A stretch of 64,000 nucleotides of DNA. Origin: Pseudarthrobacter raffinosi (GTDB lineage: Bacteria; Actinomycetota; Actinomycetes; Actinomycetales; Micrococcaceae). Position numbers and translations under genes: made by a program. This document shows positions 1-8,100 of this stretch, in pieces. The notes under the pieces are model-generated. The model was not told where the DNA came from. It did not search any database and saw only the letters and a program-made list of their open reading frames with translations. Where the stretch lies: assembly GCF_023913735.1 (NCBI RefSeq), contig NZ_JAMXBH010000015.1, positions 47,486-111,485 of the forward strand, read 5' to 3'. How positions within the stretch are numbered: the stretch's first letter is position 1; each line of letters opens with the position of its first letter.

Positions 1-175
1 CCGTCTGGTCCGCAAACAGCCGGACACTGGCGATGATCTCGTCGAGCTGCAGGTGAAGGTCGCGGAAGTTGGTGCCCACTATGTTCCAGTGGGCCTGCTT
101 GGACTGGAGATGCAGCTCAATCAGGTCCGTAAGGACCATCTGAAGATTGCTGGCAAGGGTGGGTGACGCTTTCAT
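1..175 (-). CDS. dps: Dps family DNA-binding ferritin-like protein (partial)
   Basis: Only the first 58 codons lie in the window; the C-terminal part runs off the left edge. The visible N-terminus begins [12 protein letters not shown] and contains [16 protein letters not shown] followed by LDEI. This is the first helix pair of Dps/MrgA proteins, with the His and Asp residues used for the inter-subunit ferroxidase site. Family role: it oxidises iron with peroxide, stores it in a dodecamer, and protects DNA in stress and stationary phase. A palindromic motif shared with other stress genes of the window lies about 50 bases upstream of the start. Confidence 0.9.
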   Translation of the reverse strand, partial: MKASPTLASNLQMVLTDLIELHLQSKQAHWNIVGTNFRDLHLQLDEIIASVRLFADQT

Positions 176-223
176 CGTGTTCCTCCACTGCAGGCGGTTC
201 CGGACAGGCATCGGCCGGACAGT

Positions 224-241
224 CATTCTAAGCATACTTAG
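224..241 (-). promoter_or_regulatory. Palindromic stress-gene motif upstream of dps
   Basis: Read in the direction of dps, the site is AAGTATGCTTAGAATG inside the near-perfect palindrome CTAAG-N4-CTTAG. The same pattern (AAGCA, two bases, CTTAG, two bases, TT) occurs upstream of four other genes here, at about 8956, 15888, 22263 and 54032, always in the gene's own orientation. It lies about 48 bases before the dps start codon. Operator or alternative promoter; the binding factor is not identified. Confidence 0.45.
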
Positions 242-329
242 CAATATTCTGGATGAACGGATGCAGTCTGCGCCCAGAAGTCAGCCGCTCGGGGTCACTG
301 GCTTGCGGTTAAATGCTTGCGGTCAGCAC

Positions 330-1007
330 TTAGCGGACGCGTGCCAGAGCGAACCCGTCCCAGCCTTTGGACCCGACCGTCTGGATCACGGTGGCATCGA
401 GCTGCGGATGCCGGCCCAGCAGTTCCAGGGCGCTGATGATCCCGGGGGCATTGATCTGGTCCATGGAAGGATCCAGCACCGCGCCCTCCCAGACGGCGTT
501 GTCCAGGACCACCACGGTTCCCGGCCTGCCCATGCGCACGGCCCACTCAAGGTACGCGGCGTCGTTTTCCTTGTCCGCATCGATGAACACAAAATCGAAC
601 GGCTCCTGGCCCTCCGACTGCAGCGCGGCCAAGGTGTCCAGGGCGGCGCCCACCCGGATCTCAACTTTGTCCCCCAAGCCGGCAGCCTCCACATTCGCCC
701 TGGCGATGTCCGCATGTTTGGCGAGGTATTCGCACGTCACCAGCCGGCCGCCGTCGGGCAGTCCCTGCGCCATCCAGATGGTGCTGAACCCTGCGAGCGT
801 GCCGATCTCCAGCACCCGGCGGGCGCCGGACAGCTGGACCAGGAGCTTGAGCAGCTTGCCGGCGTTGGGCGTAACTTCAATGGGCGGCATCCCTGCGTCG
901 ACGGCGGAGCGCACCGCCTGCTTAAGTGCAGAGTCTGGGTGCACCACCGTGGTTGTGAGGAAGTCTTCCACTGCCACCCACCCAGGCTGGGTCTTGTGCT
1001 CAAACAT
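330..1007 (-). CDS. SAM-dependent O-methyltransferase (Methyltransf_3 type)
   Basis: A 225-residue class I methyltransferase. The SAM-binding motif I (VLEIGTLAGF) is at about residues 65-74. The FIDADK motif at about 141-146 supplies the metal-binding aspartates typical of the caffeoyl-CoA/catechol O-methyltransferase-like family; VLDNAVW follows. I chose the ATG of MFEHKTQPGW at 1007; an upstream in-frame ATG (MPACQTVA) at 1031 is possible. The bacterial substrate is unknown. It stands alone, with the thiamine-binding protein gene upstream on the same strand. Confidence 0.85.
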   Translation of the reverse strand: MFEHKTQPGWVAVEDFLTTTVVHPDSALKQAVRSAVDAGMPPIEVTPNAGKLLKLLVQLSGARRVLEIGTLAGFSTIWMAQGLPDGGRLVTCEYLAKHADIARANVEAAGLGDKVEIRVGAALDTLAALQSEGQEPFDFVFIDADKENDAAYLEWAVRMGRPGTVVVLDNAVWEGAVLDPSMDQINAPGIISALELLGRHPQLDATVIQTVGSKGWDGFALARVR

Positions 1008-1063
1008 GGCCACAGTCTGGCACGCAGGCACGCGACGGTCTAGGACTCGGCGTAGGCACCAGT

Positions 1064-1387
1064 CTAGGAGCCGTCCGAGAGTGCCCCTTCAAGGCGGTCC
1101 ACCTTGGCGCTGAGCTCGCCCTTATAACCGGGCCGGATGTCTGCCTTGATGACCAGTGAGACACGGCTGCCAAACTTTCCCACGGCTTCGGTGGCGCGCT
1201 TTACGACGTCGAACACCTCGTCCCATTCGCCCTCGATGGTGGTGAACATTGAGTCCGTCTGGTTGGGCAGGCCCGACTCCCGGACGATCCGCACGGCGGC
1301 CGCAACGGCGTCGTGCACTGATGCGTCGGTGGGACGCGATCCCCCTGCAGGCGTACCGGACGGGGCGACTGAAAATGCAAGCAACAT
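1064..1387 (-). CDS. Thiamine-binding protein, MTH1187/YkoF (UPF0045) family
   Basis: A 107-residue protein beginning MLLAFSVAPSG, with the family signatures SMFTTIEGEWDEVFDVVKRA and a C-terminal R-V-S-L-V-I-KADIRPGYKGEL stretch. Proteins of this family form a ferredoxin-like fold that tetramerises and binds thiamine or a related small molecule. They are often called thiamine-binding or UPF0045 proteins. The gene ends 57 bases before the O-methyltransferase start and could be co-transcribed with it. The ribosome site before the ATG is weak. The family call is firm; the cellular role is inferred. Confidence 0.8.
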   Translation of the reverse strand: MLLAFSVAPSGTPAGGSRPTDASVHDAVAAAVRIVRESGLPNQTDSMFTTIEGEWDEVFDVVKRATEAVGKFGSRVSLVIKADIRPGYKGELSAKVDRLEGALSDGS

Positions 1388-1507
1388 AGGGCAAGTCTGC
1401 CATGTGGCCCAACCCGAAACGGGTCTGGTGAGGCCGGCGAAGCGTCACATACGTTGCTACCCTCCGGTAACCGTGAAGGCTGCCTGCGGCATTGCTAACC
1501 TGAACGA

Positions 1508-2143
1508 ATGAGCATTGCTGTCGTCCGCAAGCCACTACGCGCAGACGCTGCCCGGAACGTGGACAAGATCATCCTGGCCGCGCGCCAGTGCTTCCGCGAG
1601 CAAGGTCCCGAGGTTCCCCTCCAGACCATCGCACTGACGGCAGGTGTTGGCCCGGCCACCCTGTTCCGGAACTTCGCCGACAAGGAGGAGCTGGTCCTGG
1701 CCGCCCTCAACCGGCAGCTCCGCGAGACCGTGGACCCCGTTATGGCGGACGCGCTGGCGGACATCGACGCAACTGCGGGACTGCTGCGCGTCCTCGAAGC
1801 CATCATGGCCGCGGCCAGCGCTGATGCCAACCTGCTGGGCGCCGTTGCGGGCCGCCGCGAACTCCTCACCGGCATCACCGGCTCGCTGATGGATTCCATG
1901 AGCGTCCTGCTTGGCCGCGGCCAGGGTCAAGGCACCCTGCGTTCCGATATTTCCATGACCGACATGTTCCGCCTGCTCGCCATGCTGATCGGCGTCGTGG
2001 ACACCATGGAGCCCGGTTCCGACGCCTGGCGCCGCCCGCTGGCACTGATCGAGGACGCCATCCGCACTGAACGGCCCCACCGCCCGTTGCCCGCGCATGT
2101 GCCGCTGCCCGCCCCACAGCTACAGGGTCCACAGTTCACCTGA
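1508..2143 (+). CDS. TetR/AcrR family transcriptional regulator
   Basis: A 211-residue regulator. The N-terminal helix-turn-helix lies at about residues 20-65 (NVDKIILAARQCFREQG, then IALTAGVGPATLFRNFADKEEL). The C-terminal part is helical and resembles the SbtR-like effector domain. It is divergent from the thiamine-binding gene, with 120 bases between starts, so it may regulate that gene, itself, or both. The last 25 residues are proline-rich. No strong ribosome site precedes the ATG, so it may be translated from a near-leaderless message. The ligand is unknown. Confidence 0.85.
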   Translation: MSIAVVRKPLRADAARNVDKIILAARQCFREQGPEVPLQTIALTAGVGPATLFRNFADKEELVLAALNRQLRETVDPVMADALADIDATAGLLRVLEAIMAAASADANLLGAVAGRRELLTGITGSLMDSMSVLLGRGQGQGTLRSDISMTDMFRLLAMLIGVVDTMEPGSDAWRRPLALIEDAIRTERPHRPLPAHVPLPAPQLQGPQFT

Positions 2144-2256
2144 CACCCGCGCCCTCCCGCCGGACCACCACCACGGGCGCCCCATTGTTGGTGTCCAAAC
2201 GTTGGATTAGACTCAGGTAAGGTTACGCAGCCAGCCTCTGAATCTTCTGAGGGAGC

Positions 2257-2523
2257 ATGAGTGAAACACCTCCAGCGCAGCCAGTCCAACGCCATCGTCC
2301 GCCGATGAACCAGACACACTTGTCCCAGATTATCCACGACCCCCGCGGCCCCGAGGAGATCCTGCCGTCGCTGGCGGCGGAGGACCTGGCCAATCTGCTG
2401 GACGCCCTCTACCAAAACCTCGACACTCCCACCCCGGTATTCGGTGCGCAGGCGTGGTATGAGCTGGCCGTCGAGGAAAGCGCCCGCCGGACCGGGTCGC
2501 CAGAGGATGAGCAAACCGCCTGA
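2257..2523 (+). CDS. Small conserved-type hypothetical protein (88 aa)
   Basis: I do not recognise a named family. The first 25 residues are proline- and glutamine-rich (MSETPPAQPVQRHRPP). The rest (LSQIIHDPRGPEEILPSLA to FGAQAWYELAVEESARR) looks like a compact helical domain with normal coding bias. GAGGGAG ends one base before the ATG, unusually close; an internal ATG at codon 27 has no ribosome site. It is a stand-alone gene between the TetR gene and a convergent hypothetical gene. Confidence 0.6.
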   Translation: MSETPPAQPVQRHRPPMNQTHLSQIIHDPRGPEEILPSLAAEDLANLLDALYQNLDTPTPVFGAQAWYELAVEESARRTGSPEDEQTA

Positions 2524-2578
2524 CCGGCCTACGGCCCGGACCACGAGGGTGGCGGTGCCGTGCTGACGATGAGCCCAA

Positions 2579-2917
2579 TCAGCTGGCGTCGCCCCCGGGG
2601 TTCTTTTGTTGATGTTTGGTTTCTTCGGGCGTGTTCTCCTGCGGCCCGGCGCTGCCTTTCCCCTCCGCCGGGGGAGGCTCCTGGCCGTGCTTGTGAGGCT
2701 CATGATCGTAGTGATGGGGCACGTGCTCCTTGGCCTCCAACAGGTGCTGCTGCAGCTTCTCCTCCGCATCGCGGCGGCGCCGGGAAGTATCCCGCAGTTC
2801 CCGCGTCGATTCGGAGACAGTGGTGTCATAGACCGGCCGCGGCTTCGGGTCTGCAGCCTGGGGGTTGTCGGTTCCGCTATCCGGATCCGGGGTGTTGGGC
2901 TCTGGCTGTTCGTTCAT
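2579..2917 (-). CDS. Hypothetical hydrophilic protein (112 aa)
   Basis: A highly charged, low-complexity protein with no hydrophobic segment. It has an acidic and proline-rich N-terminus (NEQPEPNTPDPDSG), a basic patch RDTSRRRRDAEEKLQQHL that could form a short helix, then a His-rich stretch (HVPHHYDHEPHKHGQE). It looks intrinsically disordered. AAAGGAGTCAGTCAAG precedes the ATG and gives a good ribosome site. No family is recognised. It is convergent with the 88-residue gene before it. Confidence 0.55.
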   Translation of the reverse strand: MNEQPEPNTPDPDSGTDNPQAADPKPRPVYDTTVSESTRELRDTSRRRRDAEEKLQQHLLEAKEHVPHHYDHEPHKHGQEPPPAEGKGSAGPQENTPEETKHQQKNPGGDAS

Positions 2918-2974
2918 CTTGACTGACTCCTTTAGGCCGTAGCGACAGCCTCACGCCGATACACCGGCCGGCCA

Positions 2975-3235
2975 TCAATCGTCAGGTTCCGTTTCCCGGT
3001 TTCGGAGTTCGGCCCGTACGGCCGCGTGCAGGGCGGTGATGTTTGCTTCCTGACTGACGTCCAGAGCCAGTCTCATCCGCTCGGAGAGTACAACCAGGTC
3101 CTCCGGCGGCAGGTCTGCCAGAGACCGGAACCGGGTAAAGAAGCGCTTGACCGGAAGCCCGGCGCGCCATCCATCACGTGCTGGACGGCGGGTTTTGCCG
3201 GGTCTCGCACCGGCTGGGTGCAGCCTTATTTCCAT
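2975..3235 (-). CDS. Hypothetical protein (86 aa)
   Basis: The N-terminus is basic (MEIRLHPAGARPGKTRRPAR). A helical C-terminal part follows (LADLPPEDLVVLSERMRLALDVS, then ALHAAVRAELRNRE). I prefer the ATG at 3235, with GAGAG upstream; a longer form from 3310 would add an unlikely tryptophan-rich segment. No family recognised. The neighbours are another small hydrophilic protein and the azlCD pair. Confidence 0.5.
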   Translation of the reverse strand: MEIRLHPAGARPGKTRRPARDGWRAGLPVKRFFTRFRSLADLPPEDLVVLSERMRLALDVSQEANITALHAAVRAELRNRETEPDD

Positions 3236-3340
3236 GGTCAGCGCTCTCACGAGAGTCCACGGCCAACTGCATAGCCAGGCCCATGCTATAACGCATATGA
3301 GCCGCACCACCAGTGCTTCGGAGTCGGTTTCACCTGGCGG

Positions 3341-3652
3341 TCAGTTCCATCCGATGAGCCGCAGCAGGGCTGCGGCACCGGCTCCCACCACCACCACCAG
3401 CAGGAAGGGCGCCCGGAAAGCCAACACGACGGCTGCGGCGGCGAGGGCTCCCAGCCGCGCGTCGGCGGCCAACGTCTGGCCGGACGCCACAGTGTTGACA
3501 ATGGTCAGGGATGCCAGAAGTCCGATGGTCATGGTGCCGGCGATACGCGACATCCGGGGGTCCTTCAGCAGCTTCGCCGGGACGAAATAGCCCACCAGCT
3601 TCCACGCGTAGGCAAGGAAGCACGCCAGCAACAACCAGATCCAGAGATTCAT
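3341..3652 (-). CDS. azlD: AzlD family branched-chain amino acid exporter small subunit
   Basis: A 103-residue protein with three to four hydrophobic helices. It starts MNLWIWLLLACFLAYAWKLVGY and ends with a hydrophobic helix followed by LLRLIGWN, the usual size and layout of AzlD. AzlD pairs with AzlC to export branched-chain amino acids or their analogues at the cytoplasmic membrane. Its ATG overlaps the stop of azlC by four bases (ATGA), which indicates translational coupling. Confidence 0.82.
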   Translation of the reverse strand: MNLWIWLLLACFLAYAWKLVGYFVPAKLLKDPRMSRIAGTMTIGLLASLTIVNTVASGQTLAADARLGALAAAAVVLAFRAPFLLVVVVGAGAAALLRLIGWN

Positions 3653-4452
3653 GCGCCCGCCTGCCCCGTCTGCCCGTGGCTGTCCCCGTGGCTGTCCCTC
3701 TGATTGTCCAGGTGCGCGTCCCGGTTTTTGTCCCGACGCCCATGGTGCTCGTCGTAGGGATCCACGTCCGGCTCCAGGCCTTCATCACTGCGTCCGTGGC
3801 TGAACCAGCCGATCAGTGCAGCCACCACGGCGGCGATCAGGATGGGCACGCCTGCGGGAACGAACGGCACGGCTACAACCGTGGCGAGTGCGCACACCAC
3901 GGCAATCGCCGCCGGTTCCCGCCCCTTGAGCCGCGGCCACAGCAGGGCCAGGAATGCGGCCACTGCCGCACCGTCCAGGCCCCACTGTTTGGGATCACCC
4001 AATCCGCTTCCTGCGAGGGCCCCCACGGCGGTGAAAAGGTTCCAGAGTACGTAGATGCCGATGCCGGCCGTCCAGAAACCGCGGCGTTGCTCGTCGGGGT
4101 CGGTCTGCCCGCTGCTGGTGGCGGTCGACTCGTCAATGGTGACTTGTGCGGCAACATACTTCCGCCAGCCCGTCGGATGCAGGAGGGCGTTGAGCTGCAT
4201 GCCGTAGATGCCGTTCCGCATGCCCAGCAACGTGGCTGCGCTCATGGCGGCAATTCCGGAGCCTCCACCCGCCACCACACCGATGAACGCGAACTGGGAA
4301 CCGCCGCTGAAAAGCAGCAGGCTGAGCGCCATGGTCTGCCAGAAATCAAGACCTGAGGTGACGGACAGGGCGCCGAAGGACACTCCGTAGAGGCCGGTGG
4401 CGATGCTGATCGAGATTCCCACCCGCACGGCGGGCGAGGCGAGCAACTTCAC
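3649..4452 (-). CDS. azlC: AzlC family permease with charged C-terminal tail
   Basis: The AzlC core is recognisable from VGISISIATGLYGVSFGAL, LLLFSGGSQFAFIGV and LLGMRNGIYGMQL. I chose the GTG at 4452, because its GTGA overlaps the stop of the upstream DoxX-like gene and gives 267 residues; a GTG at 4488 would also work. The last 45 residues are very hydrophilic and rich in His, Asp and Arg (DPYDEHHGRRDKNRDAH). Typical AzlC proteins lack this, so the tail may be a cytoplasmic extension. It works with AzlD as a proton-driven amino acid exporter (family knowledge). Confidence 0.8.
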   Translation of the reverse strand: MKLLASPAVRVGISISIATGLYGVSFGALSVTSGLDFWQTMALSLLLFSGGSQFAFIGVVAGGGSGIAAMSAATLLGMRNGIYGMQLNALLHPTGWRKYVAAQVTIDESTATSSGQTDPDEQRRGFWTAGIGIYVLWNLFTAVGALAGSGLGDPKQWGLDGAAVAAFLALLWPRLKGREPAAIAVVCALATVVAVPFVPAGVPILIAAVVAALIGWFSHGRSDEGLEPDVDPYDEHHGRRDKNRDAHLDNQRDSHGDSHGQTGQAGA

Positions 4453-4949
4453 CGCCGTCGTCCCGGGTTCCGCAAGCTCCAAGCCCACAGGATGAGCGGC
4501 AGCTGAAGCGGAAACCGGACGGTTTGTACCTTGCGCTGCGTCGGGGATCCGGCGGAGCCATAGGCGCGGCGAAGTGCGTCCACGTGGCCGGCCAGGAATA
4601 CCGTGAACATTGCAGTCACGGCGGTGGCTGTTGCCCGCCGTGACACCGGGATCAGGAGGCCGACGGCGGCACCCGCTTCCAGCAGTCCGCTCACCGCAAT
4701 CCATTCCTCCCGTGACATCACCGCCAGGGGCCGCCTGCCGCCGTCGGGCGCTGGCACTTCGTGCCCCTCCGGCGACTCGCCGCCGGCACCTGGAGTCTCG
4801 CGGCACAGATAATCCGGGACCACCTGTTCGAAGAACCGTGGCTCGCGGAAGTGCTTCATGGCGCTGGTCATCAGCAGCGCGCTCATGGCCGCCGCGGACA
4901 CTGTTTGGGTGGCCCGGGCGGACCAGCGAAAAGGCATGGGTCCACTCAA
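4449..4949 (-). CDS. DoxX-like small membrane protein
   Basis: A 166-residue membrane protein. It has the DoxX-like signature AMKHFREPRFFEQVVPDYL at residues 30-48 and about three hydrophobic helices, including WIAVSGLLEAGAAVGLLIP. DoxX-like proteins are poorly understood and are linked to oxidoreductase complexes and redox stress. MSGPMPFRW may instead start at the second Met (4937). Its stop overlaps the likely GTG start of azlC, so the three genes probably form one transcript. Confidence 0.7.
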   Translation of the reverse strand: MSGPMPFRWSARATQTVSAAAMSALLMTSAMKHFREPRFFEQVVPDYLCRETPGAGGESPEGHEVPAPDGGRRPLAVMSREEWIAVSGLLEAGAAVGLLIPVSRRATATAVTAMFTVFLAGHVDALRRAYGSAGSPTQRKVQTVRFPLQLPLILWAWSLRNPGRRR

Positions 4950-5012
4950 TCACAGCGCCGCCCCGGGGGCTAAACAGCAGCGGCTGAACGGCAACGACTG
5001 AACAGCAACGAC

Positions 5013-5921
5013 TCAGGACGGAAGCTGGACCTGTTGCCCGCTCGATTGCAGCTGCGCCAATACCCTGGCTGGTTTGTTCGTGGTGATCTCGTGGATTCCC
5101 AGCCCTTGGCAGAGCGCCACATCCCGTTCCGAATCAACGGTCCACACGCGGAAGCGGCGACCGGACTCCAGCCAGCGCTGCACGGTCCGGGCGTGCTCGC
5201 GGACGTACATGATTCCGGGCCCCGCGAGTCCCACGTCGCACTCGTCCAGGATGCGTTCGCCTTCCAGCTGCGCCGCCTTCATCAGGTTGGCGATGGCGCC
5301 GCCAGCCAGGGGGCCGAGGCTGAGTTCGTCGCGGAGTTCGTCGACGTCGATGTCGTCCACCAGTTGGCAGATGAATTCGGCCGGCACACTCCGGAGCAGG
5401 TGCTTTACGGAATCCGGGCTGAAGCTCATGAACGTCACCTGGATGTTGTCCACCGAGGAAGTTCCGTCGTCCCAGCCTTCGCCCCGGAGCACGTCCAGCA
5501 CACGGTCTTCCAGTTTCAGCTGGTAAGGACTGGGGTGCTTGAGCTCGATTGCCAGGCCGATCGGCCGGCCAGCGCCGCGCAGGATGTCCAGGAGTTGAGG
5601 GAGCGTGAGGAGCTGCTCTGACTTTGCGCCGTATTCCTCCGGGATCCGGGCGCCTTTCCAGGACGAGAAGTCCAGCAGCCGCAACTCCGCCAGTGTTCGG
5701 TCAGCAACAGGTCCGGTTCCGTCCGAGGTCCGGTCCAGGTTGGCGTCATGGAGCAGCACGGCGTGCTGGTCCCGCGTCAAGTGGACGTCGCACTCCACCC
5801 CGTCCGCGCCGTCGGCAATGGCCTGGAGGTAGGCGGCGCGCGTGTGTTCGGCAAATGCAGCGCTGGCGCCCCGGTGGGCAAACACCAGCGGCCGTTCCGG
5901 CTCAGGCTCCTCGAATGTCAT
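5013..5921 (-). CDS. Glycerophosphodiester phosphodiesterase
   Basis: A 302-residue GDPD/PI-PLC-X-fold enzyme. The metal-binding and catalytic residues are visible: HRG at 16-18, ECD at 43-45 and His58 in AVLLHDANLDRTSDG. It hydrolyses glycerophosphodiesters to glycerol 3-phosphate and an alcohol. There is no signal peptide, so it is probably cytoplasmic. The usual PENT motif reads AEHT here. It stands alone and is divergent from the DUF445 gene. Confidence 0.9.
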   Translation of the reverse strand: MTFEEPEPERPLVFAHRGASAAFAEHTRAAYLQAIADGADGVECDVHLTRDQHAVLLHDANLDRTSDGTGPVADRTLAELRLLDFSSWKGARIPEEYGAKSEQLLTLPQLLDILRGAGRPIGLAIELKHPSPYQLKLEDRVLDVLRGEGWDDGTSSVDNIQVTFMSFSPDSVKHLLRSVPAEFICQLVDDIDVDELRDELSLGPLAGGAIANLMKAAQLEGERILDECDVGLAGPGIMYVREHARTVQRWLESGRRFRVWTVDSERDVALCQGLGIHEITTNKPARVLAQLQSSGQQVQLPS

Positions 5922-5971
5922 GAGGACACGCTAGCGGACGCCGCCCAGTGGCTCGGCGCTAGGCTGGGCAC

Positions 5972-7321
5972 ATGCAGGTGAACTCTGAGCCAACTACCCG
6001 CCAGGACCCGTCCCGGCCCACAGGTCCGGCGCCGCGGCCCCCCAAGGGGGGCGCCGCCGTCGTCGGTCATCAACTCAGTGCCGGGGACGCCGAAAAGGCG
6101 GCAGCGCTGCGGAAAATGAAGCTTGTGGCGCTGGGACTCCTCATTGCCATGGCCGTCATTTTTGTGTTCGCGTTCGCGCTGCAGAAGGAGTATCCGTGGC
6201 TGCAGTACGTCCGCGCCGCGGCCGAAGGCGGCATGGTGGGCGCGCTGGCCGACTGGTTCGCCGTGACCGCGCTGTTCAAGTACCCCATGGGCATCAAGAT
6301 CCCGCACACCGCCATTATCCCGCGCCGCAAGGACCAGATCGGGGCGTCGCTGGGCGAGTTTGTGGAGACCAACTTCCTGTCCGAGCAGGTGGTTCAGGAG
6401 AAGCTCGCTTCGGTGGACGTAGCGCGGAAGGCCGGCCAATGGCTCGCCGGTCCGGGTGGCGCCGAGCGCGTGGCGAAGGAGGGTGCCGCCGTCATCCGCG
6501 GCGTGTTCAAGGTGTTGAACGACGACGACGTCCAGGCGGTCATCGAGGGAATGGTGCGTAAGCACTTGCTGGCTCCGCCGTGGGGACCGCCGGTGGGCAG
6601 GATGGCGGAACGGATTTTTGCCGACGGGCACCACCATAAGCTCGTGGACCTGCTGGTGGACCGCGCCGCGGACTGGGTGGACGACAATCACGAAACCGTC
6701 AGCCGGCTGGTCTCGGACCGGTCCCCCACCTGGGTCCCGCAGTTCGTGGACGGGCTGGTGGGCGACAAGGTTTACGTGGAGATCCTCAAGTTCACGCGCG
6801 CCGTCCAGTCCGATCCGAACCACCAGGTCCGGCAGCAGATCGACAAGTACCTGAACGACCTCGCGCAGGACCTTCAGCATGATCCCGCGATGATCGCCCG
6901 GGCCGAGGACATCAAGGCACAAGTTCTGGGAGATCCAGAGGTCCGCGAACTGGCCTCCCGCACCTGGGGAACCGTGAAGAGCGCCCTGTTGTCTGCGGTG
7001 GACGATCCGGACAGTGAACTGACGGTTCGGTTCAAGGCGGCGGTGCGCGATTTCGGCTCACGCCTGGTGAACGACGCCGAACTGGCCGGCAAGGTCAATG
7101 CTTGGATCGGCGACGCCGCCGGTTACTTGGTGCGGACCTACCGCTCCGACATCGCCGGCGTGATCACCGATACCGTGGCCCGCTGGGATGCCGAGGAAAC
7201 GTCGCAGAAGATCGAACTCCAGGTGGGCAAGGACCTGCAGTTCATCCGGATCAACGGCACCGTAGTGGGCTCACTGGCCGGGCTGGTCATCTTCAGCGCG
7301 GCGCACCTGGTGTTCGGCTGA
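5972..7321 (+). CDS. DUF445 domain-containing membrane protein
   Basis: A 449-residue member of the DUF445 family (YheB/YjiN-like). An N-terminal transmembrane helix (about residues 50-70) is followed by the family signature AAAEGGMVGALADWFAVTALF with YPMGIKIPHTAIIP. A long soluble helical region then ends in a second membrane helix at the C-terminus (VVGSLAGLVIFSAAHLVF). Function unknown. The first 40 residues are proline-rich and disordered. It is divergent from the GDPD gene, with only 50 bases between starts. Confidence 0.87.
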   Translation: MQVNSEPTTRQDPSRPTGPAPRPPKGGAAVVGHQLSAGDAEKAAALRKMKLVALGLLIAMAVIFVFAFALQKEYPWLQYVRAAAEGGMVGALADWFAVTALFKYPMGIKIPHTAIIPRRKDQIGASLGEFVETNFLSEQVVQEKLASVDVARKAGQWLAGPGGAERVAKEGAAVIRGVFKVLNDDDVQAVIEGMVRKHLLAPPWGPPVGRMAERIFADGHHHKLVDLLVDRAADWVDDNHETVSRLVSDRSPTWVPQFVDGLVGDKVYVEILKFTRAVQSDPNHQVRQQIDKYLNDLAQDLQHDPAMIARAEDIKAQVLGDPEVRELASRTWGTVKSALLSAVDDPDSELTVRFKAAVRDFGSRLVNDAELAGKVNAWIGDAAGYLVRTYRSDIAGVITDTVARWDAEETSQKIELQVGKDLQFIRINGTVVGSLAGLVIFSAAHLVFG

Positions 7322-7350
7322 CCTGGCCCTTCTAAGGCAACGCGGGGCGG

Positions 7351-8100
7351 TTACGCGAAGGACTCCAGCTGCACGCCGGCCGCTTCGAGCCCGGTACGAA
7401 CACCGGCGGCCATTTCCACGGCCCCGGGGGTGTCGCCATGGATGCACAGGGAGTCGGGCCGGACCTGAACCACCGTTCCGTCCACGGCCACAACTTCGCC
7501 CTTCGTCGCGAGGCGCACTGCGCGCTCAACGATCGAGTCGACGTCGTGGAGGACAGCACCAGCCTGGGAGCGCGGCACCAAGGTCCCGTCCGCCTGGTAG
7601 GCGCGGTCCACAAAAGCCTCAATAAAAACCGGGTGGCCGGCTTCCTTGGCCTGGATCAGCAGCTGCGAGCCCGGCAGGCCGAGGATCGGCAGGCCGGGGT
7701 CGTAGGCCTGGATGGCGGCAACCACGGCGGAGGCCTGCTCGGCGTCGTGGACTAGGCGGTTGTACAGGGCGCCATGCGGCTTGACGTAGTCAACGGAGGC
7801 CCCGACGGCGTGCGCCACGCCGTCGAGCGCGCCCAGCTGGTAGAGGACGTCACCGAACAGTTCGTCGAAGGACATGTCCAGCGACCGGCGGCCGAAGCCG
7901 GCCAGGTCCCGGTACCCCACGTGCGCACCAACGGTGACGTCGAGCTCGAAGGCGGCGCGGCAGCTGTCCAGCATGGTGACGGGATCCCCCGCGTGGAAGC
8001 CGCAGGCCACGTTCGCGCTGGTCACCAGCCGGAACATGGCGGCGTCGTCCCCCATGTTCCACGAGCCGAACGATTCGCCGAGGTCAGCGTTAAGATCCAA
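7351..8100 (-). CDS. pxpA: 5-oxoprolinase subunit PxpA (LamB/YcsF family)
   Basis: A 249-residue PxpA/YcsF protein. It begins LDLNADLGESFGSWNMGDD and has the family motif YVKPHGALYN in mid-sequence. With PxpB and PxpC it cleaves ATP-activated 5-oxoproline to glutamate. I chose the TTG at 8100: AAGG lies before it, and it is the only start that leaves the conserved N-terminus without a foreign leader. The start lies inside the end of the upstream gene, an 11-base overlap. No pxpB or pxpC is in this window, so the partners must lie elsewhere. Confidence 0.87.
   Translation of the reverse strand: MDLNADLGESFGSWNMGDDAAMFRLVTSANVACGFHAGDPVTMLDSCRAAFELDVTVGAHVGYRDLAGFGRRSLDMSFDELFGDVLYQLGALDGVAHAVGASVDYVKPHGALYNRLVHDAEQASAVVAAIQAYDPGLPILGLPGSQLLIQAKEAGHPVFIEAFVDRAYQADGTLVPRSQAGAVLHDVDSIVERAVRLATKGEVVAVDGTVVQVRPDSLCIHGDTPGAVEMAAGVRTGLEAAGVQLESFA

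Noticed and set aside
4488..4953. N-terminal extension of azlC up to 4953
   Set aside because: That part is Arg-rich shadow of the DoxX-like gene; AzlC homology starts after 4452.
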